Assembly: GCA_049603835.1 (NCBI GenBank)
Contig: JBMYSZ010000003.1
Span: 124,001-188,000 of the forward strand
Origin: Mangrovicoccus sp049603835
GTDB taxonomy: Bacteria; Pseudomonadota; Alphaproteobacteria; Rhodobacterales; Rhodobacteraceae
Direction: 5' to 3'
DNA: 64,000 nucleotides
The translations under genes and the position numbers were made by a program. This document shows positions 17,487-24,973 of this stretch, piece by piece. The notes under the pieces are model-generated. The model had not been told where the DNA came from. It saw only the letters and a program-made list of their open reading frames with translations, and made no database searches. The first letter of the stretch is position 1. The number at the start of each line of letters is the position of its first letter.

Positions 17487-17511
17487 GGAACTTTGAGCGC
17501 GCTTTTGCGTT
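17487..17511 (+). promoter_or_regulatory. EcfG-type promoter candidate GGAAC-N16-CGTT
   Basis: GGAAC (17487-17491), 16 bases, CGTT (17508-17511), a perfect match to the EcfG consensus, about 90 bases before the pseudouridine synthase start. A GTTCC overlaps its -10 part, so a fortuitous palindrome is possible. Confidence 0.45.
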
Positions 17512-17600
17512 CCCTGCCGCTTTTCAGAGTCCATAAGCTTGCAGATATTTCGCCAAGTTTTCGCTCTGGTCTCGGCAAGCGGAGCAGGCTAGAGCAAAGC

Positions 17601-18617
17601 ATGGATCCCAAACGCCCCTCTGCCAAAACCGACACCGCAACCCCAGCTCGCAGCGGAGATCGCATTGCCAAAGTTCTGGCGCGCGCCGGTGTGGCCTCGC
17701 GCCGCCAAGCGGAAGCGATGATTGCGGCGGGCCGGGTGGCGGTGAATGGCAAGGTGATCACCTCGCCGGCGCTGAATGTCACCCCGCGCGACCAGATCAC
17801 GCTTGATGACGCTCCTTTGCCCGAAGCGGAACCGCCGCGTCTTTGGCGCTATCACAAACCCACGGGCCTGGTGACCAGCCATAGCGATGAAAAAGGCCGG
17901 CCGACGATTTTCGACAAACTGCCCGAGCATTTGCCACGGGTGATGAGCATCGGACGGCTTGACCTGAATTCCGAAGGCCTGCTGCTGCTGACCAATGACG
18001 GCGAGCTAAAGCGCAAACTGGAATTGCCCTCCACCGGCTGGCTGCGTCGTTATCGGGTGCGGGTCAATGGCACGCCCGAGGATAAAACCCTAGAGCCGCT
18101 GCGCGACGGCATCACGGTCGAAGGCGAGCGTTTTCAGCCGATGACGGTGACCTTGGACCGGCAGCAGGGCGCGAATGCTTGGCTGACCGTAGCCCTGCGC
18201 GAAGGCCGCAACCGCGAAATTCGCCGCGCTATGGAAGCGGTGGGCCTGACCGTAAACCGGCTGATCCGTATCAGCTATGGCCCGTTTCGTTTGGGCGAGC
18301 TGTCCCATGGTGCGGTCGAAGAGGTCAAAGGCAAGGTTCTGCGCGACCAACTTGGGCTGGAAGCAGAAGAAGACACCGCCCAGACCAAACGCCCGCAAAG
18401 ACCCAAACGACCAGGCCGCGCGCGTGGTCCGGGTGGCCCAGGTGGTCCCGGTCGCAATACCGGTCCGAGCGGATCAAAAGGGCCTGGCCGCTCATTGGGT
18501 CAGAGTAAGGGTCCAAATACCAGTCCGGGTAACAGTTCGGGCAAGAAATCCGTCAAACGCCCAACCCGGCAGCGGCCCCAGACCGGGCCACATAAATCTG
18601 GCGGTCGGAAATCCTAG
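17601..18617 (+). CDS. RsuA/RluB-family rRNA pseudouridine synthase
   Basis: A 338-aa enzyme that isomerises a uridine in ribosomal RNA. An N-terminal S4 RNA-binding domain (residues 20-75, IAKVLARAGVASRRQAEAMI) precedes the catalytic domain with SIGRLDLNSEGLLLLTNDG, whose Asp is catalytic, and ALREGRNREIRRAMEAVGL. The last 90 residues form a basic Gly/Pro/Lys tail (GPGGPGGPGR), likely disordered and RNA-binding, as in many RluB proteins. I chose ATG 17601; the in-frame extension to 17493 lacks family similarity and begins inside the putative promoter. RluB versus RluE/RluF cannot be settled from sequence alone. Confidence 0.9.
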   Translation: MDPKRPSAKTDTATPARSGDRIAKVLARAGVASRRQAEAMIAAGRVAVNGKVITSPALNVTPRDQITLDDAPLPEAEPPRLWRYHKPTGLVTSHSDEKGRPTIFDKLPEHLPRVMSIGRLDLNSEGLLLLTNDGELKRKLELPSTGWLRRYRVRVNGTPEDKTLEPLRDGITVEGERFQPMTVTLDRQQGANAWLTVALREGRNREIRRAMEAVGLTVNRLIRISYGPFRLGELSHGAVEEVKGKVLRDQLGLEAEEDTAQTKRPQRPKRPGRARGPGGPGGPGRNTGPSGSKGPGRSLGQSKGPNTSPGNSSGKKSVKRPTRQRPQTGPHKSGGRKS

Positions 18618-18740
18618 GCTCCTATACCAAAAATCGCCGCAAACTGGCAAAATTACGGCATTCCAGACCCGTCACCGCAACTTCACTTTTCTGCGGCGGC
18701 TACCTTTCCTATCTTAGGTAAAAGCGATGGGAGTAAAATA

Positions 18741-18824
18741 ATGTCGAAAACGGGCATTGAACGCCTGGCCTATGCTTTGCTGCTGGGTTTGATTGTTTAC
18801 GTAGCCTTCAGCAGCGGGGCGTAA
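18741..18824 (+). CDS. 27-aa single-helix membrane peptide before xpaC
   Basis: ATG 18741 to TAA 18824 encodes a 27-aa peptide with one hydrophobic helix (LAYALLLGLIVYVAFSS). GGGAG lies upstream, and its stop overlaps the xpaC start as TAATG, so it is probably the first gene of the xpaC-telA operon and may couple translation. I know no function. Confidence 0.62.
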   Translation: MSKTGIERLAYALLLGLIVYVAFSSGA

Positions 18825-19717
18825 TGGCGCAGAAATTTGGCGGCGCCTATAGCCCTGGTGCACAATCCACTGACAGCCAACCCGCCCCGAAATCGGCATT
18901 TCGTGGTAAATCCCCTGCCAAGGCGGGGGCGCGGGTGAATTTGCTGTTTGTGATGCCCTTTATCTTTCTGATCTCTGCCTTTTTCTCGGAAACTCTGGGG
19001 CTTGCGCTGAATTTGGCGGCTTTTGCTCTGATGATGCTGGCCGCTTATCTGACCCAGCAAGGTTTGATCGCCGAAGCCGCCTTTAACGCCCGACAAGTGG
19101 CCAAACGCCCGGCAATCCCGCGCAAGATCTTTGGCGCGGCCGCCATGGGCTTGGGTCTGGGCATCGCGGCCAGCTGGCGCACGGGTTTGGATAATGGGGT
19201 GATCTTGGGCGCTGTTGGGGCGGTGCTACATCTGCTGGCCTTCGGGCTTGATCCGCTACGCGATAAGCTGTCCAGGACTGCCGATGATTTCCAAACCGGT
19301 CGCGTCATGCGCGCAGTCGAGGAAGCCGAAACCATCCTGACCGAGATGAGCCAAGCCATCGCCACCGCCAAAGACCGCGCGCTGGAAAATAGGGTTGCGA
19401 GTTTCAAAGCCACCGCCCGCGATATGTTCCGGCAAATTGAACAAGACCCCCGAGATCTTGTATCCGCCCGCAAATATCTTGGCATCTATTTAATTGGTGC
19501 TCGTGATGCGACCACGAAATTCGCCACGCTTTACGCCCGCAATCGCGACCCCCAGGCCAGAGCGAATTACGAAGCTTTGCTGGCCGATCTAGAAACCAAT
19601 TTCGCCACCAAAACCGAAACGCTTTTGATCGATGACCGCGCCGCGCTGGATGTGGAAATCAATGTGTTACGTGAACGGCTAGAGCGCGAAGCCGCCGCCT
19701 TTCCCGAAAGGACCTAA
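18824..19717 (+). CDS. xpaC: XpaC-like 5-bromo-4-chloroindolyl phosphate hydrolysis family protein
   Basis: A 297-aa membrane protein. A basic N-terminus is followed by a hairpin of two helices (residues 40-82), a second pair near 105-145 and a long cytoplasmic helical domain (residues 150-297; RVMRAVEEAETILTEMSQAI, DLVSARKYLGIYLIGARDATTKFATLYA), characteristic of the XpaC family. The name derives from a Bacillus gene; the biochemical role is not established. It is paired with TelA, as in many bacteria, supporting a joint membrane or toxic-anion stress function. Confidence 0.85.
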   Translation: MAQKFGGAYSPGAQSTDSQPAPKSAFRGKSPAKAGARVNLLFVMPFIFLISAFFSETLGLALNLAAFALMMLAAYLTQQGLIAEAAFNARQVAKRPAIPRKIFGAAAMGLGLGIAASWRTGLDNGVILGAVGAVLHLLAFGLDPLRDKLSRTADDFQTGRVMRAVEEAETILTEMSQAIATAKDRALENRVASFKATARDMFRQIEQDPRDLVSARKYLGIYLIGARDATTKFATLYARNRDPQARANYEALLADLETNFATKTETLLIDDRAALDVEINVLRERLEREAAAFPERT

Positions 19718-19720
19718 GAG

Positions 19721-20875
19721 ATGACCAAGACAACTCTTACCCCCGATGCCGTCAAGCTTGTCACAGATGTGGTTTTGCCCGAGGCCGAGGCCAATATCAC
19801 CGCCCTCGACCAAGCCCACGGCGCTCAGCAAGCCGTTATTGAGCAACGCATCGCCGAAATCGATATGGCCGATACCGGCTCGATCATCAATTTTGGCGCC
19901 ACCAAACAGGCTGAGCTGCAAAAAATCAGCCAAGATATGCTGGCGGATGTGCGCAATAAGGATCTGGGCCCCGCCGGCGATAGTCTGCGCGACATGGTGA
20001 CGACGATCCGCGGCTTTTCCACCGAAGAGCTGGACCCAAACCGCAAGCGGTCTTGGTGGGAACGCCTGACCGGCAAAGGCACGGATGTGGCGAAATTCAT
20101 AGCCCGTTATGAAACGGTCCAAGGCCAGATCGACGCCATCACCTCGGATCTTGATCGCCATGAGCATCAGCTGCTCAAAGATGTGAAGTCCTTGGATTTG
20201 CTCTATGAAAAGACTTTGGCATTTTATGACGAGCTGGCGCTTTATATCGCGGCGGGGGATGCGAAACTGGCGCAATTGGATAGCGGTGAGATCCCCGCTT
20301 TAGAAGCCAGCGTCGCGGCGGCTGCGCCCGATGACCAGGTGATGCGCGCCCAAGAATTGCGAGATTTGCGCGCCGCCCGCGATGATTTGGAGCGGCGCGT
20401 GCATGATCTGCGCCTAACCCGTCAGGTGACGATGCAGTCTTTACCTTCGATCCGGCTGGTGCAGGAAAATGACAAGTCTTTGATTACCAAGATCAATTCA
20501 ACCTTGGTCAATACGGTACCGCTCTGGGAAACTCAGCTGGCCCAGGCGCTCACGATCCAGCGTAGCCAAGAGGCCGCCCAGGCGGTTGCAACAGCGACGG
20601 ATCTGACCAATGAGCTATTGACCAAAAACGCCGCTAATCTGCGCCAGGCGAATAAAACCGTTCGAGCAGAGGTGGAGCGCAGGGTTTTCGATATCGAAGC
20701 GGTCAAACAGGCCAATGCGGATCTGGTCGCCACAATCGAAGAAAGCCTGGCCATCGCCGATGCGGGCAAAGCCAAACGGCGCGAAGCCGAGGGCGAGCTG
20801 CAGAAAATGGAAGGTGATCTGCGCGACGCATTGAAGGCAGCGAAGGCGCGGTCAGCACCGCAAGCCGCAGGCTAA
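19721..20875 (+). CDS. telA: TelA-family toxic anion resistance protein
   Basis: A 384-aa cytoplasmic protein, almost wholly helical and coiled coil. Family landmarks are the central KRSWWERLTGKG segment, IDAITSDLDRHEHQLLKDVKSLDLLYEKT and the late PSIRLVQENDKSLITKINSTLVNTVPLWETQLAQAL. TelA homologues (KlaA, YceH) are linked to tellurite resistance or envelope stress, but the mechanism is unknown. AAAGGA lies upstream of ATG 19721. It starts 3 bases after xpaC ends, and the DUF2927 lipoprotein gene starts 6 bases after its own stop. Confidence 0.9.
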   Translation: MTKTTLTPDAVKLVTDVVLPEAEANITALDQAHGAQQAVIEQRIAEIDMADTGSIINFGATKQAELQKISQDMLADVRNKDLGPAGDSLRDMVTTIRGFSTEELDPNRKRSWWERLTGKGTDVAKFIARYETVQGQIDAITSDLDRHEHQLLKDVKSLDLLYEKTLAFYDELALYIAAGDAKLAQLDSGEIPALEASVAAAAPDDQVMRAQELRDLRAARDDLERRVHDLRLTRQVTMQSLPSIRLVQENDKSLITKINSTLVNTVPLWETQLAQALTIQRSQEAAQAVATATDLTNELLTKNAANLRQANKTVRAEVERRVFDIEAVKQANADLVATIEESLAIADAGKAKRREAEGELQKMEGDLRDALKAAKARSAPQAAG

Positions 20876-20881
20876 GACAAT

Positions 20882-21940
20882 ATGCAGATCCGGTCGCAAA
20901 GAATTTGCCAGATCTTGGGGGCGGCGGTGTTTGCGCTGGCGCTCAGCGGCTGCGATCTGCCATCGAATTCCGAAAGCGCATCGACCCGCACCGATCCCCC
21001 CTCGCGACGCCCGAAAGCCACGGAAATGGGCGATTTATCCTCGCCAGATCTGCGGCGAGAGCCCTTAGTCAGCAGCGCCGAAATCGCGGCCTCCATGGCA
21101 CGGTTTGAAAAAAGCCTGCGATCGCAGGGACTTTTGCGCCAAGATCTTGACCCGCCGGATGCACCATTTGATGCGGCCACCATTGCCACGAATTTCATCC
21201 GTATCGCGCTTTATGAGGAATATACCCCTGTGGGCGGGCGGCTTGTGGCCCGGGAAAAAGAGGCGCTGCTTCGTCGTTGGGCGCGTCCGGTTCGGCTCCA
21301 GGTTATTTTCGGCGATAGTGTGCCCGAGCCGCGCCGCGAGGCGGATTTAGCGATTGTTGATGAATTGGCCCAGCGGCTCAGTATAGCCAGTGGCCATCCG
21401 GTCCGGCGCGTGACCCGGTCCGGCAATTTCGTGGTCTTCGTGGTGAATGAAGACGAGCGGCTGACTTTGGACAGGCAGTTAAATGCCGCGATCCCCGGAC
21501 TGCCATCTTCGGTGCGCAACACGATTTTGGACCTGTCGCCCTCGATCCTTTGTGTCGCGGTTGGGTTTTCCAATAGTTCCGATAATGCCAGCTATAGCCG
21601 CGCCGTGGCCATTATTCGCGCCGAGCATCCGCCGCTTTTGCGCAAAGCCTGTTTCCACGAGGAAATCACCCAAGGCCTGGGTCTGCCCAATGATAGCGAC
21701 CAGGTCAGACCATCGATTTTCAATGATGACGAAGAATTCGCACTGCTAACTCGGCATGATGAATACCTTTTGAAAATCCTTTTTGATCCGCGACTTAAGC
21801 CTGGTATGGGATTATCAGAGGCCTCCCCGATCGTGGCTGAAATCGCGCAAGAATTGCTGCCCATGGACGTACTTGCAACGGATGAGGCGGCCCTGGTTTT
21901 GGACCCCGATCCAGAGGTGGTTGCGCCTTTGAGCGAATAA
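20882..21940 (+). CDS. DUF2927 domain lipoprotein
   Basis: A 352-aa exported protein. The N-terminus is a lipoprotein signal with lipobox ALSGC (Cys 24). A disordered Ser/Thr/Pro linker follows, then the DUF2927 domain with SPSILCVAVGFS and CFHEEITQGLGLPNDSD near residue 265. The HEE motif resembles a metal-dependent peptidase site, and DUF2927 proteins of Rhodobacterales share it; catalysis is not demonstrated. Its place behind xpaC-telA suggests an envelope partner of that pair. Confidence 0.82.
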   Translation: MQIRSQRICQILGAAVFALALSGCDLPSNSESASTRTDPPSRRPKATEMGDLSSPDLRREPLVSSAEIAASMARFEKSLRSQGLLRQDLDPPDAPFDAATIATNFIRIALYEEYTPVGGRLVAREKEALLRRWARPVRLQVIFGDSVPEPRREADLAIVDELAQRLSIASGHPVRRVTRSGNFVVFVVNEDERLTLDRQLNAAIPGLPSSVRNTILDLSPSILCVAVGFSNSSDNASYSRAVAIIRAEHPPLLRKACFHEEITQGLGLPNDSDQVRPSIFNDDEEFALLTRHDEYLLKILFDPRLKPGMGLSEASPIVAEIAQELLPMDVLATDEAALVLDPDPEVVAPLSE

Positions 21941-21974
21941 TTTAGGGCCGCTGGAAAAAAGTTAAAATTTTCCT

Positions 21975-22000
21975 GGAACTTTTGCGGCCTGCCTCACGTT
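21975..22000 (+). promoter_or_regulatory. EcfG-type promoter candidate GGAAC-N17-CGTT with no coding gene downstream
   Basis: GGAAC (21975-21979), 17 bases, CGTT (21997-22000), a perfect consensus match. The predicted transcription start, about 22006-22009, falls at the first base of a strong hairpin. The next plus-strand gene is 1.3 kb away, beyond two genes on the opposite strand. Confidence 0.5.
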
Positions 22001-22008
22001 ACTTCACT

Positions 22009-22064
22009 GAACGCAGCGGAAGCTGAGGTTTAAAGTCCCCGCTACCTTAGGCGACGCTGCGTTC
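22009..22064 (+). ncRNA. Candidate stress small RNA: 56-nt two-stem hairpin
   Basis: GAACGCAGCG (22009-22018) pairs perfectly with CGCTGCGTTC (22055-22064). Inside, across a symmetric 4x4 internal loop, CTGAGG (22023-22028) pairs with CCTTAG (22045-22050; one G-U). The 16-nt apical loop contains TCCCCG, and CCCCTCCC follows the hairpin. It starts where the EcfG-type promoter just upstream would start transcription. C-rich loops are known in alphaproteobacterial stress small RNAs such as GsrN; homology is not claimed. It could instead be the 3' structure of the telA operon or, on the other strand, of the amidotransferase gene. Confidence 0.4.
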
Positions 22065-22099
22065 TACCCCTCCCGAAAACTCACCAAACTGGGCCAATT

Positions 22100-22831
22100 T
22101 TAGGCCTGCACCGGATCCGCCTCGATCTCTGTTGCAACGGCCTGGATCTGGTCGCGACGCTCGCGATAGGCGCGCGCAGCGGAAACCAAGCCGCGAAACA
22201 AGCGGCGCTGAGAGCGCAGATAAAACAAATGTTCCGGATGCCACTGCACCCCCAAAGCAAAGGGGTCGCGCTGACGCTCGATGGCTTGGACCATGCCGCC
22301 ATTATCGCAAGCAGCCACTTGCAGCCCATCGCCCAAGCGATCAACCGCTTGCGAATGCAGTGCATTTACCCGCAGCGCCTCCCGCCCCATGAGTTGCGCC
22401 AGGCGCGTCCCCGAAAGCGTCCTGACCGATTTCCGCGGCAGGATCGTACGCTTATGGTCGCTGGCCTGGTAATGCTCGTAAGCGTCTTGGTGCAATGTGC
22501 CGCCCAAAGCCACATTGATCATCTGCGAGCCGCGGCAAATTCCTAGGATCGGCGTATTCTTCTGCCAAGCCTCTCGCACCAGCCGTTGTTCCAGGGCATC
22601 TCGGGCCGGATCGAGGCGGGCAGAGATATTGAGCTGGCCGCCGTAAATATCCGGCGAAATATCATCGCCGCCACCGATCACCAGCCCATCGACTTTATCG
22701 ATATCCGCGTCACGGTCAGCTTGCCAACGCAGCGCATGACCGCCAGCAAGCCAGATATTAAACGCCACTAGGGGAAAAATACGCCAGCCGGACCGCCGAG
22801 AGACGGTCACACCTATAACGGGTCGTTGCAT
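22100..22831 (-). CDS. Class I glutamine amidotransferase-like / gamma-glutamyl-GABA hydrolase family protein
   Basis: A 243-aa cytoplasmic hydrolase of the peptidase C26 (PuuD-like) group. It shows the early IGVTVSRRSGW, GLVIGGGDDISPDIYGG, the nucleophile elbow ILGICRGSQMINVALGG with the catalytic Cys, and the His-Glu part ALGVQWHPEHLFYLRSQ. Members cleave gamma-glutamyl amides, for example in putrescine breakdown; the substrate here is unproven. ATG 22831 follows AAGGA at 7 bases. It lies 10 bases behind the small unknown gene at 22842 on the same strand, so both are probably cotranscribed. Confidence 0.86.
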   Translation of the reverse strand: MQRPVIGVTVSRRSGWRIFPLVAFNIWLAGGHALRWQADRDADIDKVDGLVIGGGDDISPDIYGGQLNISARLDPARDALEQRLVREAWQKNTPILGICRGSQMINVALGGTLHQDAYEHYQASDHKRTILPRKSVRTLSGTRLAQLMGREALRVNALHSQAVDRLGDGLQVAACDNGGMVQAIERQRDPFALGVQWHPEHLFYLRSQRRLFRGLVSAARAYRERRDQIQAVATEIEADPVQA

Positions 22832-22841
22832 TACTATATCC

Positions 22842-23141
22842 TTACGTCGCGCCGGTCCTAAGACCCGATTTTGGGGCAGCCTCATCATTGGCCGCGATTT
22901 CGCGTTCTCGCAATTGGCGCATGAGCTGATCCAAACGGGTTGGAATTTGCTCTCCATCTAGCTCAAACGCCAAGCGAAGATGCGAGTTTAACGCGTGGCG
23001 CATCAATTCTGGATCTTGGTCTATTTCGAACATTTGGCTTCCAATCTTGGTGCCTAGTATGACGCATAGATCGGCCTTTGGTTCCCAGTTTAGATGGAAA
23101 GCCCTGGCAAAACTGCCCTGCGACAGATCAGACCAGATCAT
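22842..23141 (-). CDS. Conserved-looking small protein of unknown function
   Basis: A 99-aa soluble protein I do not recognise. The first half looks like a small beta-rich fold (NWEPKADLCVILGTKIGSQMFEI). The second is charged and helical (QDPELMRHALNSHLRLAF, LDQLMRQLREREIAANDEA). There is no signal or membrane segment. The ATG at 23141 lacks a clear ribosome site. It precedes the amidotransferase gene by 10 bases on the same strand, which makes a joint function plausible. Confidence 0.6.
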   Translation of the reverse strand: MIWSDLSQGSFARAFHLNWEPKADLCVILGTKIGSQMFEIDQDPELMRHALNSHLRLAFELDGEQIPTRLDQLMRQLREREIAANDEAAPKSGLRTGAT

Positions 23142-23276
23142 TAATTACCGCAATTTAGCCGCAATTCTTTAATGGATTTTTAGGGAATCTTAGCGCAACC
23201 TATACGTGTAAAAGCTTCGTTAAGAAGTACAGTGCAACAGGCGAGTTTCCCCCTCCTCCAGGAGAAAGAGACAACC

Positions 23277-23462
23277 ATGAGCAGTCATCCAATGTTATTC
23301 ACCGAGCTAAGCGGCGGCTTGATCCTAGCGCTTTTGACCGCGCTTTTGCATCTTTTTGGCATCACCGAATGGTGGAGCTTTGCGCTGGCCGGCGCTGTGG
23401 CGCTTTGCGGCTTGGTCTATCTGAATATCTCTATTGCGCGGCGGATCAAACAGCGGGCTTAG
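23277..23462 (+). CDS. 61-aa two-helix membrane protein
   Basis: Starts ATG 23277 (M-S-S-H-P-M-L-F) after a purine-rich AGGAGAAAGAG. Two hydrophobic helices (GGLILALLTALLHLFG and WWSFALAGAVALCGLVYL) end in a basic tail (ARRIKQRA). No family is recognised. A degraded EcfG-like element (GGAAT, 16 bases, CGTG at 23184-23208) lies upstream. Its 3' end overlaps the convergent DUF2254 gene by 17 bases. Confidence 0.68.
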   Translation: MSSHPMLFTELSGGLILALLTALLHLFGITEWWSFALAGAVALCGLVYLNISIARRIKQRA

Positions 23463-24762
23463 GGGCCGGATCCTGCGGGCTCAAATCCGCAATATCCGGC
23501 GCATGGGGCAAAAGCCCCTTGGCTTCTGACAAGAGGTCCTTGATCTCGGCCATGACCGCATCGCGACGCGGCCCATCGGGCAAAGCATTGGCCAGATCTT
23601 TCAGCAGATCATGCGCATGACGCGTCACCAAGACATCCGCCGCAATATAGCTGCGCGGGATTTCATGGGTGACCTTTAGCAGCCCGGTAAAGTTTAGGGT
23701 TCTGCGGGCATCATCATGGTCAAACCCCAATGGATCCAAGGGCCCACGCCCCGCCAAAGCATGCAACGCCGCATGCGCCCAATTCAGGCAACTCATGGCC
23801 GTATAGGGGTCATTCACACCGGGCGACAAAGCCCGCGCTACGATTTCCGATAATTGATCCGCGATAAAGGCCGGATTTTGCGCCTCGGTGCGGGCCGTGC
23901 CAAGGGCGAAACAGGCCCCTAGCCGGGATCTTTGCCGATCTTTCAGCGGAGTCTCCGTCGCGATTATCGCCACTGGCATATGCGGCGCCACGAAATCTCC
24001 GGGAAATTTGCAGATTTTAACCCTCCATTCGCCCCGTCGCTTCATCCGGTTCAGGGCTTGGAAATTCACCGCCTGCAAATAGCCCGCATGATCCAGGCGC
24101 AGCTCTTCGCACCGGCCTTCCAACGCTGCTTCCTCATGGTCGGAGGCGTCGAATTCCGTCAGTTCCGCGATCTGCGTCAAAAGCCGTTGCCCCAAAGCGG
24201 CCGTGACATTTTCCAAGCTGATGATTTCCGGGATGTGATGCACGAAATAGATCATCACCCCGACCGAGATCAGAACCAGCCCCATGGAAATGGTCATGGA
24301 CAGGATCGGCACATAGTCAAATCCCTGATCCTCCATCCGCAAACTGCGCAGGATCATCAGACTATAGATAAAGGTCGCCAGCAATGTCCCAAGGCTAAAC
24401 TGCACCCCGCGATCTTGCATGAAATTGCCAATCAAGCGCGGCCCGATATTGGAAGAGGCGAAAGACACCGCCACCATAGTCATGGAAAACATCACCCCGG
24501 CGGCACCAATGCTAGCAGGCGCAATGACGCCAAGGATGGATTGGGCGATATCAGCATTTTGCACATAGAAAATGCTGGGAATATAGGGATCGGCCCAGCC
24601 GCGACGATCAAGATATTCGCTGCCAATGGCCAAACCAAACGCCAAAATCGCCATAAAACCCGGCACGAACCAATAGCTTGCCCGTAAATCCTGAAAAACC
24701 TTGCGCGGCAAAGCCCAGGCCGGGGTAGTTTTGCGCGACATGCGCGGGGTGGACCGGGTCAT
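23446..24762 (-). CDS. DUF2254 family membrane protein
   Basis: A 438-aa protein with about four N-terminal membrane helices (residues 20-160; SYWFVPGFMAILAFG, LGVIAPASIGAAGVMFSMTMVAVSFASSNIGPRLI) and a large cytoplasmic C-terminal half. ALSPGVNDPYTAMSCL is a DUF2254 hallmark. Function is unknown. ATG 24762 follows AAAGGA; the frame extension to 24855 is rejected because it crosses the predicted promoter start. Its promoter region is shared back to back with the AI-2E transporter gene, and both carry EcfG-like elements, suggesting stress control. Confidence 0.88.
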   Translation of the reverse strand: MTRSTPRMSRKTTPAWALPRKVFQDLRASYWFVPGFMAILAFGLAIGSEYLDRRGWADPYIPSIFYVQNADIAQSILGVIAPASIGAAGVMFSMTMVAVSFASSNIGPRLIGNFMQDRGVQFSLGTLLATFIYSLMILRSLRMEDQGFDYVPILSMTISMGLVLISVGVMIYFVHHIPEIISLENVTAALGQRLLTQIAELTEFDASDHEEAALEGRCEELRLDHAGYLQAVNFQALNRMKRRGEWRVKICKFPGDFVAPHMPVAIIATETPLKDRQRSRLGACFALGTARTEAQNPAFIADQLSEIVARALSPGVNDPYTAMSCLNWAHAALHALAGRGPLDPLGFDHDDARRTLNFTGLLKVTHEIPRSYIAADVLVTRHAHDLLKDLANALPDGPRRDAVMAEIKDLLSEAKGLLPHAPDIADLSPQDPAPKPAV

Positions 24763-24845
24763 GGTGGTTTCCTTTCCTCCCCAAGCCAGGGGCAAAGCCA
24801 TGCGTCGGGTTTTGCCCGATTGCTTATGTCGTTTGACATAAACGC

Positions 24846-24870
24846 AACCCGGCAAAAGACGAATTGTTCC
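24846..24870 (-). promoter_or_regulatory. EcfG-type promoter candidate for the DUF2254 gene
   Basis: On the minus strand GGAAC is at 24870-24866 and GGTT at 24849-24846, spacer 16. The -35 element is one half of the palindrome GTTCCGGAAC shared with the divergent promoter. It lies about 80 bases before the ATG. Confidence 0.5.
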
Positions 24871-24895
24871 GGAACTAATTCACCGCTTGGTGGTT
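24871..24895 (+). promoter_or_regulatory. EcfG-type promoter candidate for the AI-2E transporter gene
   Basis: GGAAC (24871-24875), 16 bases, GGTT (24892-24895). It abuts the divergent element so that the two -35 boxes form a perfect 10-bp palindrome. Expected transcription start is near 24902, upstream of the chosen TTG start at 24974. Confidence 0.5.
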
Positions 24896-24973
24896 TTTCT
24901 TTCGACAGACAAACCGCGCCAGATCCGCTCTGACCCGCTCGCCATACTCTATTGGCCTCAAAGGACTTACATT

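Noticed and set aside
18410..18600. Tandem repeats at the end of the pseudouridine synthase gene as a CRISPR-like or mobile element
   Set aside because: The repeats are low-complexity Gly/Pro codons in frame, typical of the basic tails of this family.
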